Shown piece by piece: positions 7,472 through 15,340 of a DNA stretch of 44,183 nucleotides. Source of the stretch: Spirochaetaceae bacterium 4572_59 (GTDB lineage: Bacteria; Spirochaetota; Spirochaetia; DSM-2461); assembly GCA_002084805.1 (NCBI GenBank), contig NBMC01000022.1, positions 1 to 44,183 on the forward strand. Reading direction: 5' to 3'. The translations under genes and the position numbers were made by a program. The notes below the pieces were generated by a model that saw only the letters and a list, made by a program, of their open reading frames with translations, made no database searches and was not told the DNA's origin. Position 1 is the first letter of the stretch. The number at the start of each line of letters is the position of its first letter.

Positions 7472-8302
7472 CTAGCCCCTCTTCCAGCAGAATCCGCCGT
7501 AGTAGACACCTTTATCCATACCATGTTCAGAAACCCTGGTATGTTCATGATAGAGCAGATGCGCCTTACCCGCTTCGGGGAAAAGTTCCGAGGCTAGAGT
7601 CAGTACTGTTGTACCGCAGGTGGATAAATTTCCTTTTTTCTCTTCCTCTAGAAGAGAGTGCTCTAGGGGGAACTGCATCAACTCAATTAAATGGGATGCC
7701 ATCTTTTCACTCTCATCCAGAGGAAGGAAATCACTCAGATTTACAGATAAAACCGTCAGTATCGATTCTTTCTGATCACTCAGAGCTGCTTTCATTTCTT
7801 CCGCTGCTTTTCGAATCTGTTTACGGTTTAGTTTTCCCATCAGTATGGGAAGGATTTCTGCATCCGGAAAGAGATGGCGCACATAGGGAAGTTGAACCTC
7901 CAGGCAGTGCTCCTCCATATGGGGAGAATTATCTATAACAAAGAGAGAGGATGAATCGTTTAGTTTATTGCGCAGCTCTGTATTAACATGGGCATAGCCC
8001 AGGGGTGTCTCAAAATATTCTTTTTCAGGGAGGTAGAGAAAGGCATTGTTCTTTTCCCGGTGAACCGGTCCCAAAAGGAGTACTGTTTGAACGTCTTTCT
8101 TACGACAGGCTGAAAAGGCAGCCGCCATGCAGGCTCCGTTGGTGCTGTAGGATCCATGAGGTGTCAGTATTAAATCAGAACTGTTCTCCTTAAAATGCAA
8201 AAGGCTCTGATCAAGCTGTAGGGTTAATTCTTCTTTTCTGTCCGGATAGAATAGTCCGCTTACCAGGCTGGGTCTTATTTGTTTTTTTTCAGGTTTCTTC
8301 AT
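7472..8302 (-). CDS. MEMO-family protein (AmmeMemoRadiSam system protein B type)
   Basis: A 276-residue single-domain member of the MEMO family, which shares the fold of extradiol dioxygenases. Family landmarks are present: LTPHGSYSTNG (usual 'PHAGY.YSG'), LLGPVHR, EYFETPLGYAHVN, EEHCLEVQLPYV, LPILMG, and the C-terminal GVYYGGF. Bacterial members usually sit beside an AMMECR1 and a radical-SAM gene, but neither is in this window. It begins 15 bp after the rqcH-like gene on the same strand, so co-transcription is likely. Biochemical role is unknown. After its stop the same frame runs open for another 27 codons to 7388. Confidence 0.82.
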   Translation of the reverse strand: MKKPEKKQIRPSLVSGLFYPDRKEELTLQLDQSLLHFKENSSDLILTPHGSYSTNGACMAAAFSACRKKDVQTVLLLGPVHREKNNAFLYLPEKEYFETPLGYAHVNTELRNKLNDSSSLFVIDNSPHMEEHCLEVQLPYVRHLFPDAEILPILMGKLNRKQIRKAAEEMKAALSDQKESILTVLSVNLSDFLPLDESEKMASHLIELMQFPLEHSLLEEEKKGNLSTCGTTVLTLASELFPEAGKAHLLYHEHTRVSEHGMDKGVYYGGFCWKRG

Positions 8303-8317
8303 TTTGTACTTCCTCTA

Positions 8318-9709
8318 CTATACCAATGCTTTTCTTAAACGGCTGATCCTGTTTTTATCCAATTTTATATAAAGATTCTTCTCTTTCGTGGGGAGAACAA
8401 GTCCTTTTTTACCTTCTTTTGGTCGGCGGAGATATTTTACTTGGGTATAGTAAACATCTCCCTGGCCGGCTTTTTTTGCCTTACTGTAAAATACTGCTAA
8501 ATTTCCTGCATCCAGCAGGACATCCAGTGGTATGGATTTTCCCCGGGGGGCACGGATAAATATGTATCCACCCGCATAATCCCGTGTGTGGAGCCAGTAG
8601 TCATTTCCCCGGACATATTGTCTGAGTAGAGCATCATTTTCTCTGGCATTACGACCGCTCAGGAGGGTGAAACCTCCTGAGGAAAAACTTAAGCCCGGTG
8701 TTTTTTTTACTGTATTTCCTGTTTGGGATACATTCTCATCCGGAGTCAGAGAACGTATCTTTTCGGGATCTTTGCTATCATTTATTATTTGTCTGGATTC
8801 CTCTATCGTTCGCAGTTTTTCTTCCAGCAGCAGAACTTCTTCTTCTGTCATGGCTCTGCCGCGGGAGGCTTTTCCGGCTCTCTTATAATAATCCTGGGCG
8901 TTTTCTACAGGACTTTTCCGGGGGTCAAGAGCTACCGTCTCCTCTTCGCTCTGATACTCCCGGTCTCCCTTTTTAAGGACTGTAAGGGCTCCCATAAGGA
9001 GATCTCCCTTGTGACGTTGTTCTTCTTCTTTTTCATATTCGGCCAGTCGTGTCCGGAGTCCCTTTAGCCCGGCCTGATACTGACTTTCAAGCTGATCCAA
9101 TGCTCTTTCTGCGTTCTGTTTCAGTTGATGAAGATCCGCATGAGCTTCCTCGTCCGTGTAATAGCGGTCCAGAAAAAGGTTATAAGTCAGATTTTCTTTC
9201 AAGCCTTCCTCTTTCAGTGAAAACTTTCTGGCCGATGGTTTAATGTCCATCTCTTCGGGCTGGTAATATTTTCCGGGAACCTCATCTCTGGCAGGCCTTC
9301 GGGAGAAGGCGTCCAGAATCTTCCCCCGGGGATCACAAAGCAGTAGATTGGAGGCTCCTCCCCACAGGCGGATATAGAGTTTATAATGTTCATCCCCCTT
9401 TCGCAGGATTATTCGGACAATCCGTTCCCTGCCCAGCTGACAAACTTCTTCAATCCGGCAACCTTTGATCCGGGAACGGAGGAAGGAGGTGAAACGGGGA
9501 GGTTTTGCCAGAGATTTGAAGCGTCTTTCTGTTTCATGAAGCCTTAGGGAAGAACGTTCTAAACAGATTAAAAGATGTATGGTTCTGCCCGGTCTGTAGA
9601 GATCCAGTATTATATGATGAAAACTGCTTTGACGAATATTCTGTAAAAAGCATCCCTCTAGAGGGAGTTCTTCAAGAACTTTATCAATTTCTACCCAGTT
9701 AAGAGACAT
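8318..9709 (-). CDS. rqcH: RqcH/NFACT-family protein, compact form
   Basis: RqcH binds obstructed 50S subunits and recruits alanyl-tRNA to tag stalled nascent chains. The 463-residue protein has an NFACT-N domain (about 1-150), a coiled coil (about 190-300) and an NFACT-R domain (about 345-463, with GNDYWLHTRDYAGGYIFIRA and LDAGNLAVFYSKAKKAGQGD VYYTQVKYLRRPKEGKKG). Well-studied RqcH is about 570 residues, so the helix-hairpin-helix part and some coil seem reduced. At the position of the functional Asp-Arg pair, this protein has Glu-Arg (95-96, GRERIV). It starts 2 nt after the small macro-like gene (GGAGAATAAAGATG), implying translational coupling. Confidence 0.82.
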   Translation of the reverse strand: MSLNWVEIDKVLEELPLEGCFLQNIRQSSFHHIILDLYRPGRTIHLLICLERSSLRLHETERRFKSLAKPPRFTSFLRSRIKGCRIEEVCQLGRERIVRIILRKGDEHYKLYIRLWGGASNLLLCDPRGKILDAFSRRPARDEVPGKYYQPEEMDIKPSARKFSLKEEGLKENLTYNLFLDRYYTDEEAHADLHQLKQNAERALDQLESQYQAGLKGLRTRLAEYEKEEEQRHKGDLLMGALTVLKKGDREYQSEEETVALDPRKSPVENAQDYYKRAGKASRGRAMTEEEVLLLEEKLRTIEESRQIINDSKDPEKIRSLTPDENVSQTGNTVKKTPGLSFSSGGFTLLSGRNARENDALLRQYVRGNDYWLHTRDYAGGYIFIRAPRGKSIPLDVLLDAGNLAVFYSKAKKAGQGDVYYTQVKYLRRPKEGKKGLVLPTKEKNLYIKLDKNRISRLRKALV

Positions 9710-9711
9710 CT

Positions 9712-9885
9712 TTATTCTCCTTCCTTCGGGATATGATTCAGAAAAGAATCCATTCCTTTCTGTGAGAAAAGTCTGTTCTCCTCTGCTAGAAGAAGGGAAG
9801 CATTAGTTATATTGACAATAGCATCTGTATGTAGCAAAGTGATATTTCCGGTTTGAATATGAACCCTGCCGTTAAAAAGTAACAT
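9712..9885 (-). CDS. Miniature macro-domain-like protein (57 aa)
   Basis: A short gene between the SirB-like and RqcH genes. Its first 35 residues read like the start of a macro domain: VHIQTGNITLLHTDAIVNIT followed by NASLLLAEEN, matching 'I.v..GDIt.l.vDAIVNaAN..L'. Macro domains bind ADP-ribose and are normally 130-170 residues; here the glycine-rich ADP-ribose loops and the whole second half are absent, and the protein ends HIPKEGE. A GGAG site formed partly by the upstream stop codon lies 10 nt before the ATG, and the stop is 2 nt before the rqcH start. It is either a truncated remnant or a small conserved protein. Confidence 0.6.
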   Translation of the reverse strand: MLLFNGRVHIQTGNITLLHTDAIVNITNASLLLAEENRLFSQKGMDSFLNHIPKEGE

Positions 9886-9897
9886 ATATTTGTACTC

Positions 9898-10248
9898 CTA
9901 ACATCTTAATAATAATCCGCTTAGAAAGGCTGCCGCCAGTAAAATCCCATTAATAAACGGCAGTAACAGGGGATGACTCTGTCTGAAGCTTCTTTTTCGC
10001 AGTATAAACATAAAAATAATGGGTGAAATCCCCAGTATCATATGGTAAAAAGGGACAGTCCTATTCGCTAGATTCAGAAGCCCTGTCAGTATTGTTACAG
10101 GAAGCAGCAGCTGAGACAAGTTTATAGAAATCCGGTCGGGAAGGGTGGGGGCTCTTCCTTTTTTCAATAGGAATGCCGAGCGGAACAGGAAGAACCCGTG
10201 ACTGATAACGAGTAGGATGGCTGATGTCAGATGAAGTATGAGAAGCAT
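9898..10248 (-). CDS. SirB-like small membrane protein
   Basis: A 116-residue integral membrane protein with about four hydrophobic segments (LLILHLTSAILLVISHGFFL, then LLLPVTILTGLLNLA, ILGISPIIFMFIL, and GILLAAAFLSGLLL). The order 'LH.t.a.l....f..R......' and '..d.isinlsqlLLpvTiltGL' resembles the SirB family, whose biochemical function is unsettled. It ends 12 bp before the macro-like gene, with the stop codon contributing to that gene's ribosome binding site, so the two are probably co-transcribed. No Shine-Dalgarno sequence is seen before its own ATG. Confidence 0.5.
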   Translation of the reverse strand: MLLILHLTSAILLVISHGFFLFRSAFLLKKGRAPTLPDRISINLSQLLLPVTILTGLLNLANRTVPFYHMILGISPIIFMFILRKRSFRQSHPLLLPFINGILLAAAFLSGLLLRC

Positions 10249-10323
10249 AACAACAGCACTCTATCCGGAATTGGAATAAAAATCCATATTGCACGCTTTT
10301 TTCATTAAACTCAGGCCTGATGA

Positions 10324-11247
10324 TTACGGCCCCAGTTCGCTAATATTTTTTATGATCTCGCCTTTTTCTCTCTTCATATTCAGCTGGCTTATTATAACTC
10401 CCATAAGTATCAGAGCTGAAGCTAGGTATTGATTTACTCCCACATGCTCCTTAAGGATTATAATACTCAGAACCAGAGAAATAATGGGTATGAGATTGAT
10501 AAACGCAGAGGAACGGCTGGCCGGTAGGCGGCTTGTGGCGAAGTTATAGAATCCGTAACCTCCCAGGGTTACAATAACTCCCAGGTAGATAACTGACAGT
10601 ACTCCCTGATGGGACCATTCCTGTGGGAAGCGTGAATGGGGGAAAAAACAGAAGGGTAGGAAGAAAAGACTTCCCATGAGAGTCTGTATTCCTGTAAGAA
10701 AAAAGTGGGAATAGCGGGATGTCATTTTTTTTAGAATAACTGTGTATCCGCATGCACAGACCATGGCGGCCAGCTCCATCAGATTACCCAGAACCGGATT
10801 GGGGGCCTCTTCTGAACTGCTGCCTGACAGGGTCAGCCATACCACTCCCCCGATGGCAAGGAGAAAACCTGTCAGCATGGAAGCTGAGAGCTTTTCATTC
10901 AGGTAAAAAACGGCAGTAAAACCGACCATCAATGGCAGAATGGATGTTATCATTCCCGCCTGACTGGCTGTTGTCAGAGTCAGTGCTTTTGCCTCAAAAA
11001 GAAAGTAGAGGCAGGGTTCGAAAAAGCCCATCAGCATGAGGAGAATAAAATCTTCCTTTTGTATCTTTGGTATTCCCTTTATCAGAACAGGGATGAAAAA
11101 CATCATTCCCAGAAACATTCTGCCAAATATGACAAAGAGAGGATCATACTCTCTGAAGGCAATTTTAAGGACAATAAAGGAGCTGCCCCAGACAAACATT
11201 GCCAATAAGAGTGCGGCATAAGCAATTGAGTTATGGTCTTTTTTCAT
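10324..11247 (-). CDS. DMT-superfamily transporter (two EamA domains)
   Basis: A 307-residue inner-membrane transporter with ten predicted helices arranged as two EamA repeats. The first starts YAALLLAMFVWGSSFIVLKI and the second includes LGNLMELAAMVCACGYTVIL. The motif GGYGFYNFATSRLPASRSSA, then FINLIPIISLVLSIIILKE, is typical of the end of the second repeat. Members export small metabolites or amino acids; the substrate cannot be read from sequence. It is divergent from the sigma-54 activator gene, with 149 bp between. Its role there, if any, is unknown. Confidence 0.85.
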   Translation of the reverse strand: MKKDHNSIAYAALLLAMFVWGSSFIVLKIAFREYDPLFVIFGRMFLGMMFFIPVLIKGIPKIQKEDFILLMLMGFFEPCLYFLFEAKALTLTTASQAGMITSILPLMVGFTAVFYLNEKLSASMLTGFLLAIGGVVWLTLSGSSSEEAPNPVLGNLMELAAMVCACGYTVILKKMTSRYSHFFLTGIQTLMGSLFFLPFCFFPHSRFPQEWSHQGVLSVIYLGVIVTLGGYGFYNFATSRLPASRSSAFINLIPIISLVLSIIILKEHVGVNQYLASALILMGVIISQLNMKREKGEIIKNISELGP

Positions 11248-11396
11248 TCTGCCAATATGTCATAAACGGGGAATTCATTGTAGTAGGGACTTAGTTATTC
11301 CTATTTTAATTCAATATTATATTGCTCATTTGCAGGGGAAGGGATTATTCTGTAAAAAAGAATAAATCAGGAAGCTGAGGGGGAAGGTCGCTTGAG

Positions 11397-12728
11397 ATGA
11401 TACAGGATTATGAAGCTATTCTGGAGAGTATCTCCGATGGTGTTTTTACAGTCGACAAGGAGTGGCGGATAAGCTCCTTTAACCGTGCAGCCGAAGAGAT
11501 TACGGGTGTCTCAAGAGAGGAGGCTCTCGGACGACCTTGTTCTGAGGTTCTTCGTTCCAGCCTCTGCGGAAACCAGTGTGCCCTGCGGAAAACCCTGAAA
11601 GACGGCCGGGCTCTGGTGAATAAAAAATGCTATATCATCAATTCAGAGGGGGGGCAGATTCCAATCTCTCTTTCAACCGCGGTCTTCCGGGATCGGGAAG
11701 GAAAAATTATGGGAGGTGCCGAAACATTCCGGGATCTCTCTGAGCTGGAGTCCCTGAAGAAATATCAGCTTCCGGACACTCAGGGTAATAAACTTCTCAG
11801 TAGTAAAAGTCCTTCCATGCAACAGGTTCTTTATCTTATCGAGATGGTCTCTCCCACAGATTCAACAGTTATCATTTATGGAGAAACCGGAACGGGAAAA
11901 GAAGTCAGTGCTCGTACTGTTCATGATCTCAGCCCAAGACGGGAAGAGCCTTTTGTGGCTGTTAACTGTGCGGCCCTTCCAGAAAATCTGTTGGAGTCGG
12001 TTCTGTTCGGTCATATTAAAGGCGCTTTTACAGGAGCTGTTGAAGATCAACAGGGAGTTTTTGCCCGGACCGGCAGAGGGACTCTTTTTCTGGACGAAAT
12101 TGGAGATATATCTCCTGCTCTTCAGCTGCGTCTTTTGAGGGTCTTGCAGGAACGGGAGTATGAACCGCTAGGCAGCAGCAGAACCATAAAGACTGAAGCC
12201 AGGATTATTGCTGCCACCCATCGTAACTTAAAAGATCGGATTGCAGAAGGTATGTTCCGGGAGGATCTTTATTACCGTCTGAATGTGGTTTCCATAAATC
12301 TGCCTCCTCTGAGGGAGAGAAAAGAGGACCTTCATGATCTGACAGTCCTTTTTATCCAGAGGTACAACTCTCTTCATAACAGGGAAATTCTGGGAATTGA
12401 AGCGGATGTTCATACTCTTCTCCGTGATTATGACTGGCCCGGAAATATCCGTGAGCTTGAAAATGTTATAGAGCGAGCCTGTATTCTGTGTCGCGGTCCG
12501 CTTATCGAAAAAAACTGCCTGCCTCCGGAAATTTCAGGATTCAATCCGTTAATGCGGAAGGAAGCTAAAGAGGGTAAAAACGATCTGATGAGTTCTCGGG
12601 AGGAGGCTGAAATACAGGAGATACGCTCCGCATTGAATCAGACCGCAAATAATAAGCAGGCTGCGGCGGATCTCCTTGGTATTCATAAAACGACTCTCTT
12701 CAGGAAGCTGAAAAAATATAAAATATAG
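11397..12728 (+). CDS. Sigma-54 activator with N-terminal PAS domain
   Basis: A 443-residue bacterial enhancer-binding protein. A PAS domain (about 1-115) carries Cys48, Cys57 and Cys61 ([14 protein letters not shown]), a cysteine arrangement that could bind a metal or sense redox state. The AAA+ domain has Walker A GETGTGKE (162-169), the sigma-54 contact loop GAFTGA (209-214), and Walker [10 protein letters not shown]. The C-terminus holds a Fis-type helix-turn-helix ([20 protein letters not shown]). It probably activates the NifX-like gene downstream, which has a -24/-12 promoter, by binding the palindromes that begin inside its own stop codon. Start at 11397: GGGGAAGG lies about 9 nt upstream. 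Confidence 0.9.
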   Translation: MIQDYEAILESISDGVFTVDKEWRISSFNRAAEEITGVSREEALGRPCSEVLRSSLCGNQCALRKTLKDGRALVNKKCYIINSEGGQIPISLSTAVFRDREGKIMGGAETFRDLSELESLKKYQLPDTQGNKLLSSKSPSMQQVLYLIEMVSPTDSTVIIYGETGTGKEVSARTVHDLSPRREEPFVAVNCAALPENLLESVLFGHIKGAFTGAVEDQQGVFARTGRGTLFLDEIGDISPALQLRLLRVLQEREYEPLGSSRTIKTEARIIAATHRNLKDRIAEGMFREDLYYRLNVVSINLPPLRERKEDLHDLTVLFIQRYNSLHNREILGIEADVHTLLRDYDWPGNIRELENVIERACILCRGPLIEKNCLPPEISGFNPLMRKEAKEGKNDLMSSREEAEIQEIRSALNQTANNKQAAADLLGIHKTTLFRKLKKYKI

Positions 12729-12777
12729 TAGCAGTAATGCTACTATTAGTAGCATTACTAATAGCAGTAGCGCTACT
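12727..12777 (+). promoter_or_regulatory. Palindrome array with GTAGC/GCTAC half-sites, likely activator-binding enhancer
   Basis: Three overlapping dyads fill 51 bp. They are GTAGC-N6-GCTAC (12728-12743), a perfect inverted repeat AGTAATGCTACT / AGTAGCATTACT with a 3-nt gap (12733-12759), and the perfect 12-bp palindrome AGTAGCGCTACT (12766-12777). The array lies about 50-100 bp upstream of the -24 element, the usual position of enhancer sites for sigma-54 activators. The hairpin could also act as a terminator of the activator gene, but no T-tract follows it. Confidence 0.6.
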
Positions 12778-12827
12778 CTTTATGGACTTTTGTGTATTCT
12801 AAACCACTTACAGCGCCATTATAGTAC

Positions 12828-12844
12828 TTGGCATGGTAATTGTA
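12828..12844 (+). promoter_or_regulatory. Sigma-54 (-24/-12) promoter
   Basis: TTGGCATGGTAATTGTA matches the consensus TTGGCACNNNNNTTGCA with two changes. The -24 GG (12830-12831) and the -12 position (GT instead of GC, 12842-12843) are separated by the obligatory 10 bp. Transcription would start near 12855, just before the AGGAGG ribosome binding site (12856-12861) of the NifX-like gene. An untranslated leader of about 10 nt is thus implied. Confidence 0.6.
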
Positions 12845-12866
12845 TCTATAACTTCAGGAGGCTTAT

Positions 12867-13289
12867 ATGAAAATTGTCCTGCCCGTATGGAACAGCCGGG
12901 TGGCTCCTGTGTTTGACGCAGCGGATCAGTGGGTGATGGTGACCGTAGAGAATGATCAATGGCTGATTGGCGGGGAAAACTGTTTTTCCTTATCTCTTCC
13001 GGAAGCAAAAGCCCGGGAATTGCTGGATCAGAAGATGGAATACCTGATTTGCGGAGCGATTCCATACAGGATTGAACGATTTTTATTGGAAGCCGGTTGC
13101 GGGGTAAGGTCTTTTGTCTCGGGAGAACCCGAAGAGTTAATCCGGGCTTGGATTAATAAGACTCTTGATGAACCCCGTTACAGTATGCCTGGATGCGGAC
13201 GGCAGGGCTATGGCAGACGAGGCCGGGACCAGGGAGGTTCGGGCCGCGGAGGTCATGGTTATGGCCGGGGCAATGGAAGATTTTTGTAA
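12867..13289 (+). CDS. NifX/NifB-like iron-molybdenum cofactor domain protein
   Basis: A 140-residue cytoplasmic protein. Residues 1-105 form a dinitrogenase iron-molybdenum cofactor-binding domain (MKIVLPVWNSRVAPVFDAAD, EYLICGAIPYRIERFLLEAG). Such stand-alone proteins in anaerobes bind or carry Fe-S or Mo/Fe clusters, and no nitrogenase gene is present here. The last 35 residues are Gly/Arg-rich (GCGRQGYGRRGRDQGGSGRG, GHGYGRGNGRFL), a composition shared with the next protein. Strong AGGAGG site, preceded by a sigma-54-type promoter. The next gene starts 24 bp later, so the two are probably co-transcribed. Confidence 0.82.
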   Translation: MKIVLPVWNSRVAPVFDAADQWVMVTVENDQWLIGGENCFSLSLPEAKARELLDQKMEYLICGAIPYRIERFLLEAGCGVRSFVSGEPEELIRAWINKTLDEPRYSMPGCGRQGYGRRGRDQGGSGRGGHGYGRGNGRFL

Positions 13290-13313
13290 GGTTTTGTAAC
13301 AAGGAGTTATATT

Positions 13314-13637
13314 ATGCCAGGAGGAAACAGACAGGGACCCGAAGGACGGGGACCTCAAACAGGTAGAGGAATGGGTTATTGCGGAGCAAATACCGTCAAT
13401 AATAACAATACCGCAGCACAGAATCAGGGGCCTGTTATTCAGGGGCCTGTCAATCAAGCTGCCGGACTGGGCTGGGCTGCCGGCCGTGGCGCCGGACTGG
13501 GACGTGGTGCCGGATTTGGCGCTGGACTGGGCCGTGCTGTCGGTCGTGGCGCCGGATTGGGCCGTGGTGCCGGACGCGGTGCCGGATTTGGACGTGGTGC
13601 CGGACGTGGTGCCGGACTGGGACGCAGAGGATTCTGA
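13314..13637 (+). CDS. Glycine-rich DUF5320-like protein
   Basis: A 107-residue protein whose N-terminus (MPGGNRQGPEGRGPQTGRGM GYC) matches the short DUF5320-type proteins found beside NifX-like genes in anaerobes. After an Asn/Gln-rich stretch, residues about 50-107 are built from 6- to 8-residue units of the form G-R-G-A-G-L/F-G. The corresponding DNA (about 13465-13635) is a degenerate tandem repeat with the core gacgtggtgccgga. Only one cysteine is present. The function of the family is unknown; a structural or metal-cluster-associated role is a guess. Terminator follows at 13648. Confidence 0.65.
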   Translation: MPGGNRQGPEGRGPQTGRGMGYCGANTVNNNNTAAQNQGPVIQGPVNQAAGLGWAAGRGAGLGRGAGFGAGLGRAVGRGAGLGRGAGRGAGFGRGAGRGAGLGRRGF

Positions 13638-13647
13638 TATAGTATTG

Positions 13648-13675
13648 ACCGGGAGCGTGGCTCCCGGTTTTTTTT
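13648..13675 (+). terminator. Rho-independent terminator
   Basis: A perfect 9-bp stem, ACCGGGAGC / GCTCCCGGT, with a GTG loop is followed by seven or more T. It ends the NifX/DUF5320 transcript; the MBL-fold gene 30 bp on is then reached by read-through or has its own promoter. Confidence 0.9.
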
Positions 13676-13704
13676 AATTTTTTTTGAAATTTTAAGGAAC
13701 GAAT

Positions 13705-14535
13705 ATGAGCAATCAATTGACAGTTATCGTAGATAACAGGGCGGAAAAACCCTATCAGAAAGAACACGGCTTCTCCCTTTTAATCGAATGGAACGGGAAA
13801 CGTATCCTTTTTGATACGGCTCAGGGAAAGGCTTTTTTTCATAATGCAGAGCTACTGGGGATTTCTCTGGAACAGCTGGATGCTCTGATTCTAAGTCATG
13901 GTCATTATGATCATGGAGGGAATTTGGCTGCTGTTCTGGAAAAGAATCCACATATGCCCGTATACGCCCATCCAGATTGTGTTATTGACCGTTATTCTCT
14001 TCATAAAGATGGAAAAATAGTTCCTGTGAACCTTTCTGAGAAAGACCGGAAGGCTTTATTGAGCCATCCGGAGGAGTCTCTTCACTGGTGCCGGGAAGCA
14101 GAGGAAGTCTTTCCCGGTTTATGGTTTTCAGGGAGTATTCCGCGAATTCATGAAGACGAAGATACGGGAGGATCTTTTTTTCTGGAGAAAGAAATGGTTC
14201 ATACAGATTCTATTCCGGATGATATATCCATATGCCTGGAATATGAGGACCATTTGTCGCTTATCTGTGGTTGCTGTCATGCGGGAGTGCGAAATACCAT
14301 TGATCGGGTACAGGCGATACGGAATCAGAAATCAGTAGAATTTCTGATGGGGGGATTCCATCTGGTTCATGCCGGAGAAAAGAGAATCTCTGATACAATT
14401 TCCTTTATTGATGATCATCAGATCAGACGTATCATTCCGGCTCATTGTACCGGAGAACTTGCAATGAAACGGTTTAAGCAGGAGTTGTCAGGAAAAGTAA
14501 GCTTCGGTCTGGCCGGTCTGAAGCTTCCCCTTTAA
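13705..14535 (+). CDS. MBL-fold metallohydrolase (dihydropterin synthase-like group)
   Basis: A 276-residue metallo-beta-lactamase-fold protein. Metal ligands are seen in SHGHYDHGGN (about 64-73), the CGCCHAG strand (about 190-196), GGFHLVHA and IIPAHCTGE. This pattern matches the archaeal and anaerobe group annotated as 7,8-dihydropterin-6-methyl-4-(beta-D-ribofuranosyl)-aminobenzene-5'-phosphate synthase. True function in bacteria is unproven. These genes recur beside NifX-like and DUF5320 genes, which supports one functional unit with the sigma-54 activator. AAGGA lies 7 nt before the ATG. The protein is complete. Confidence 0.8.
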   Translation: MSNQLTVIVDNRAEKPYQKEHGFSLLIEWNGKRILFDTAQGKAFFHNAELLGISLEQLDALILSHGHYDHGGNLAAVLEKNPHMPVYAHPDCVIDRYSLHKDGKIVPVNLSEKDRKALLSHPEESLHWCREAEEVFPGLWFSGSIPRIHEDEDTGGSFFLEKEMVHTDSIPDDISICLEYEDHLSLICGCCHAGVRNTIDRVQAIRNQKSVEFLMGGFHLVHAGEKRISDTISFIDDHQIRRIIPAHCTGELAMKRFKQELSGKVSFGLAGLKLPL

Positions 14536-14601
14536 TGAGAATTAAGATTTGTTCCCCCAATCATTCATTAAACATTCATTTTATGTGTGATGGAGAGATT
14601 A

Positions 14602-14635
14602 ACTACTTGACCGGGAATAAAAGGTCAAGTAGTAT
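14602..14635 (+). promoter_or_regulatory. Promoter with inverted-repeat operator before the tetR gene
   Basis: TTGACC (14607-14612) and TAGTAT (14630-14635) are 17 bp apart and make a plausible sigma-70 promoter. An 11-bp perfect inverted repeat, ACTACTTGACC (14602-14612) and GGTCAAGTAGT (14623-14633), with a 10-bp gap covers both elements. It differs from the ACCGAC palindrome before the exporter gene, so a different repressor may bind here. Confidence 0.6.
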
Positions 14636-14664
14636 ATAAAACATACTTAAGGTAGGTATTGTAA

Positions 14665-15282
14665 GTGAAAGTAACAAAAGAACAGATCCTGCAGAAAGCC
14701 ATTTCCTTTTTCTCATCCCATGACTACGACAGATCATCTCTGAATGAAATAGCCGGGGCTCTGAATATTACAAAAGGAGGAATCTATCATTACTTTGAGA
14801 GTAAGGATGATCTTTTCAAGGAGTCTGTTTCCTATCTTCTGGATATCGTGGATCAGCAGGCCTCCGATTCCATCGAGCTTGGGATTCCTCTGAAAAAGCT
14901 TCTGAAGTCTTTTTTCCTTCTGGATGATGTGGCCGGACTCTACTCTCAAATGACAGGTTTAGACATCCTGGGAGACTATTCTGATATTGTCTACCTCTTG
15001 TTCTCTGTCCTGAAAAAGTTTCCCGAGATGCGGAGTAAGCAGGAAAGGATCTATGCTCGTTATATGATGGGGATGGAAATGTTGTTTCGTGATGCCCAGA
15101 AAAGGGGGGAAATCCGTCGTGATCTTGATCCGGAGGGACTGGCATTTGAATTGACCGCCTTTGTGGAAGGGGGCATGCTGATTTCTTCAGTCAGCTCCGG
15201 CCTGGACGGTAATCGTCTGGGAACGAAGGTTTTTGATAATTTCTGGAAGCGGATACAATCTGACTCAGATGATCCGGAATAG
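14665..15282 (+). CDS. TetR/AcrR-family regulator
   Basis: A 205-residue repressor. The N-terminal helix-turn-helix is typical (KEQILQKAISFFSSHDYDRS, then SLNEIAGALNITKGGIYHYFESKDDLF, residues 5-50). The C-terminal helical domain would bind a hydrophobic ligand. It starts with GTG at 14665, about 12 nt after AAGG. It sits directly upstream of the RND exporter operon, and a 17-bp palindrome typical of TetR operators lies between them (15302-15318). The most likely job is to repress export until a ligand such as a fatty acid or toxic lipid appears (inference). Confidence 0.85.
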   Translation: MKVTKEQILQKAISFFSSHDYDRSSLNEIAGALNITKGGIYHYFESKDDLFKESVSYLLDIVDQQASDSIELGIPLKKLLKSFFLLDDVAGLYSQMTGLDILGDYSDIVYLLFSVLKKFPEMRSKQERIYARYMMGMEMLFRDAQKRGEIRRDLDPEGLAFELTAFVEGGMLISSVSSGLDGNRLGTKVFDNFWKRIQSDSDDPE

Positions 15283-15295
15283 TTTTTTTTGGGAT

Positions 15296-15318
15296 GATAA
15301 TATACCGACGGTCGGTAT
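15296..15318 (+). promoter_or_regulatory. -10 element and TetR-type operator for the exporter operon
   Basis: GATAAT (15296-15301) is followed immediately by the perfect palindrome ATACCGAC-G-GTCGGTAT (15302-15318). The ACCGAC..GTCGGT form is common among TetR/AcrR operators. Its position over the transcription start would block initiation. The exporter ATG follows at 15341, with a GGAG site. Confidence 0.7.
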
Positions 15319-15340
15319 TTTATATAGAGAGGAGAACAAT

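Noticed and set aside
12733..12759. Rho-independent terminator of the sigma-54 activator gene
   Set aside because: The perfect hairpin has no T-tract after it, and related half-sites continue beyond it, which fits protein-binding sites better.
13465..13637. CRISPR-like or minisatellite array
   Set aside because: The repeats are degenerate, in frame and encode Gly-rich units of a protein; there are no spacers.
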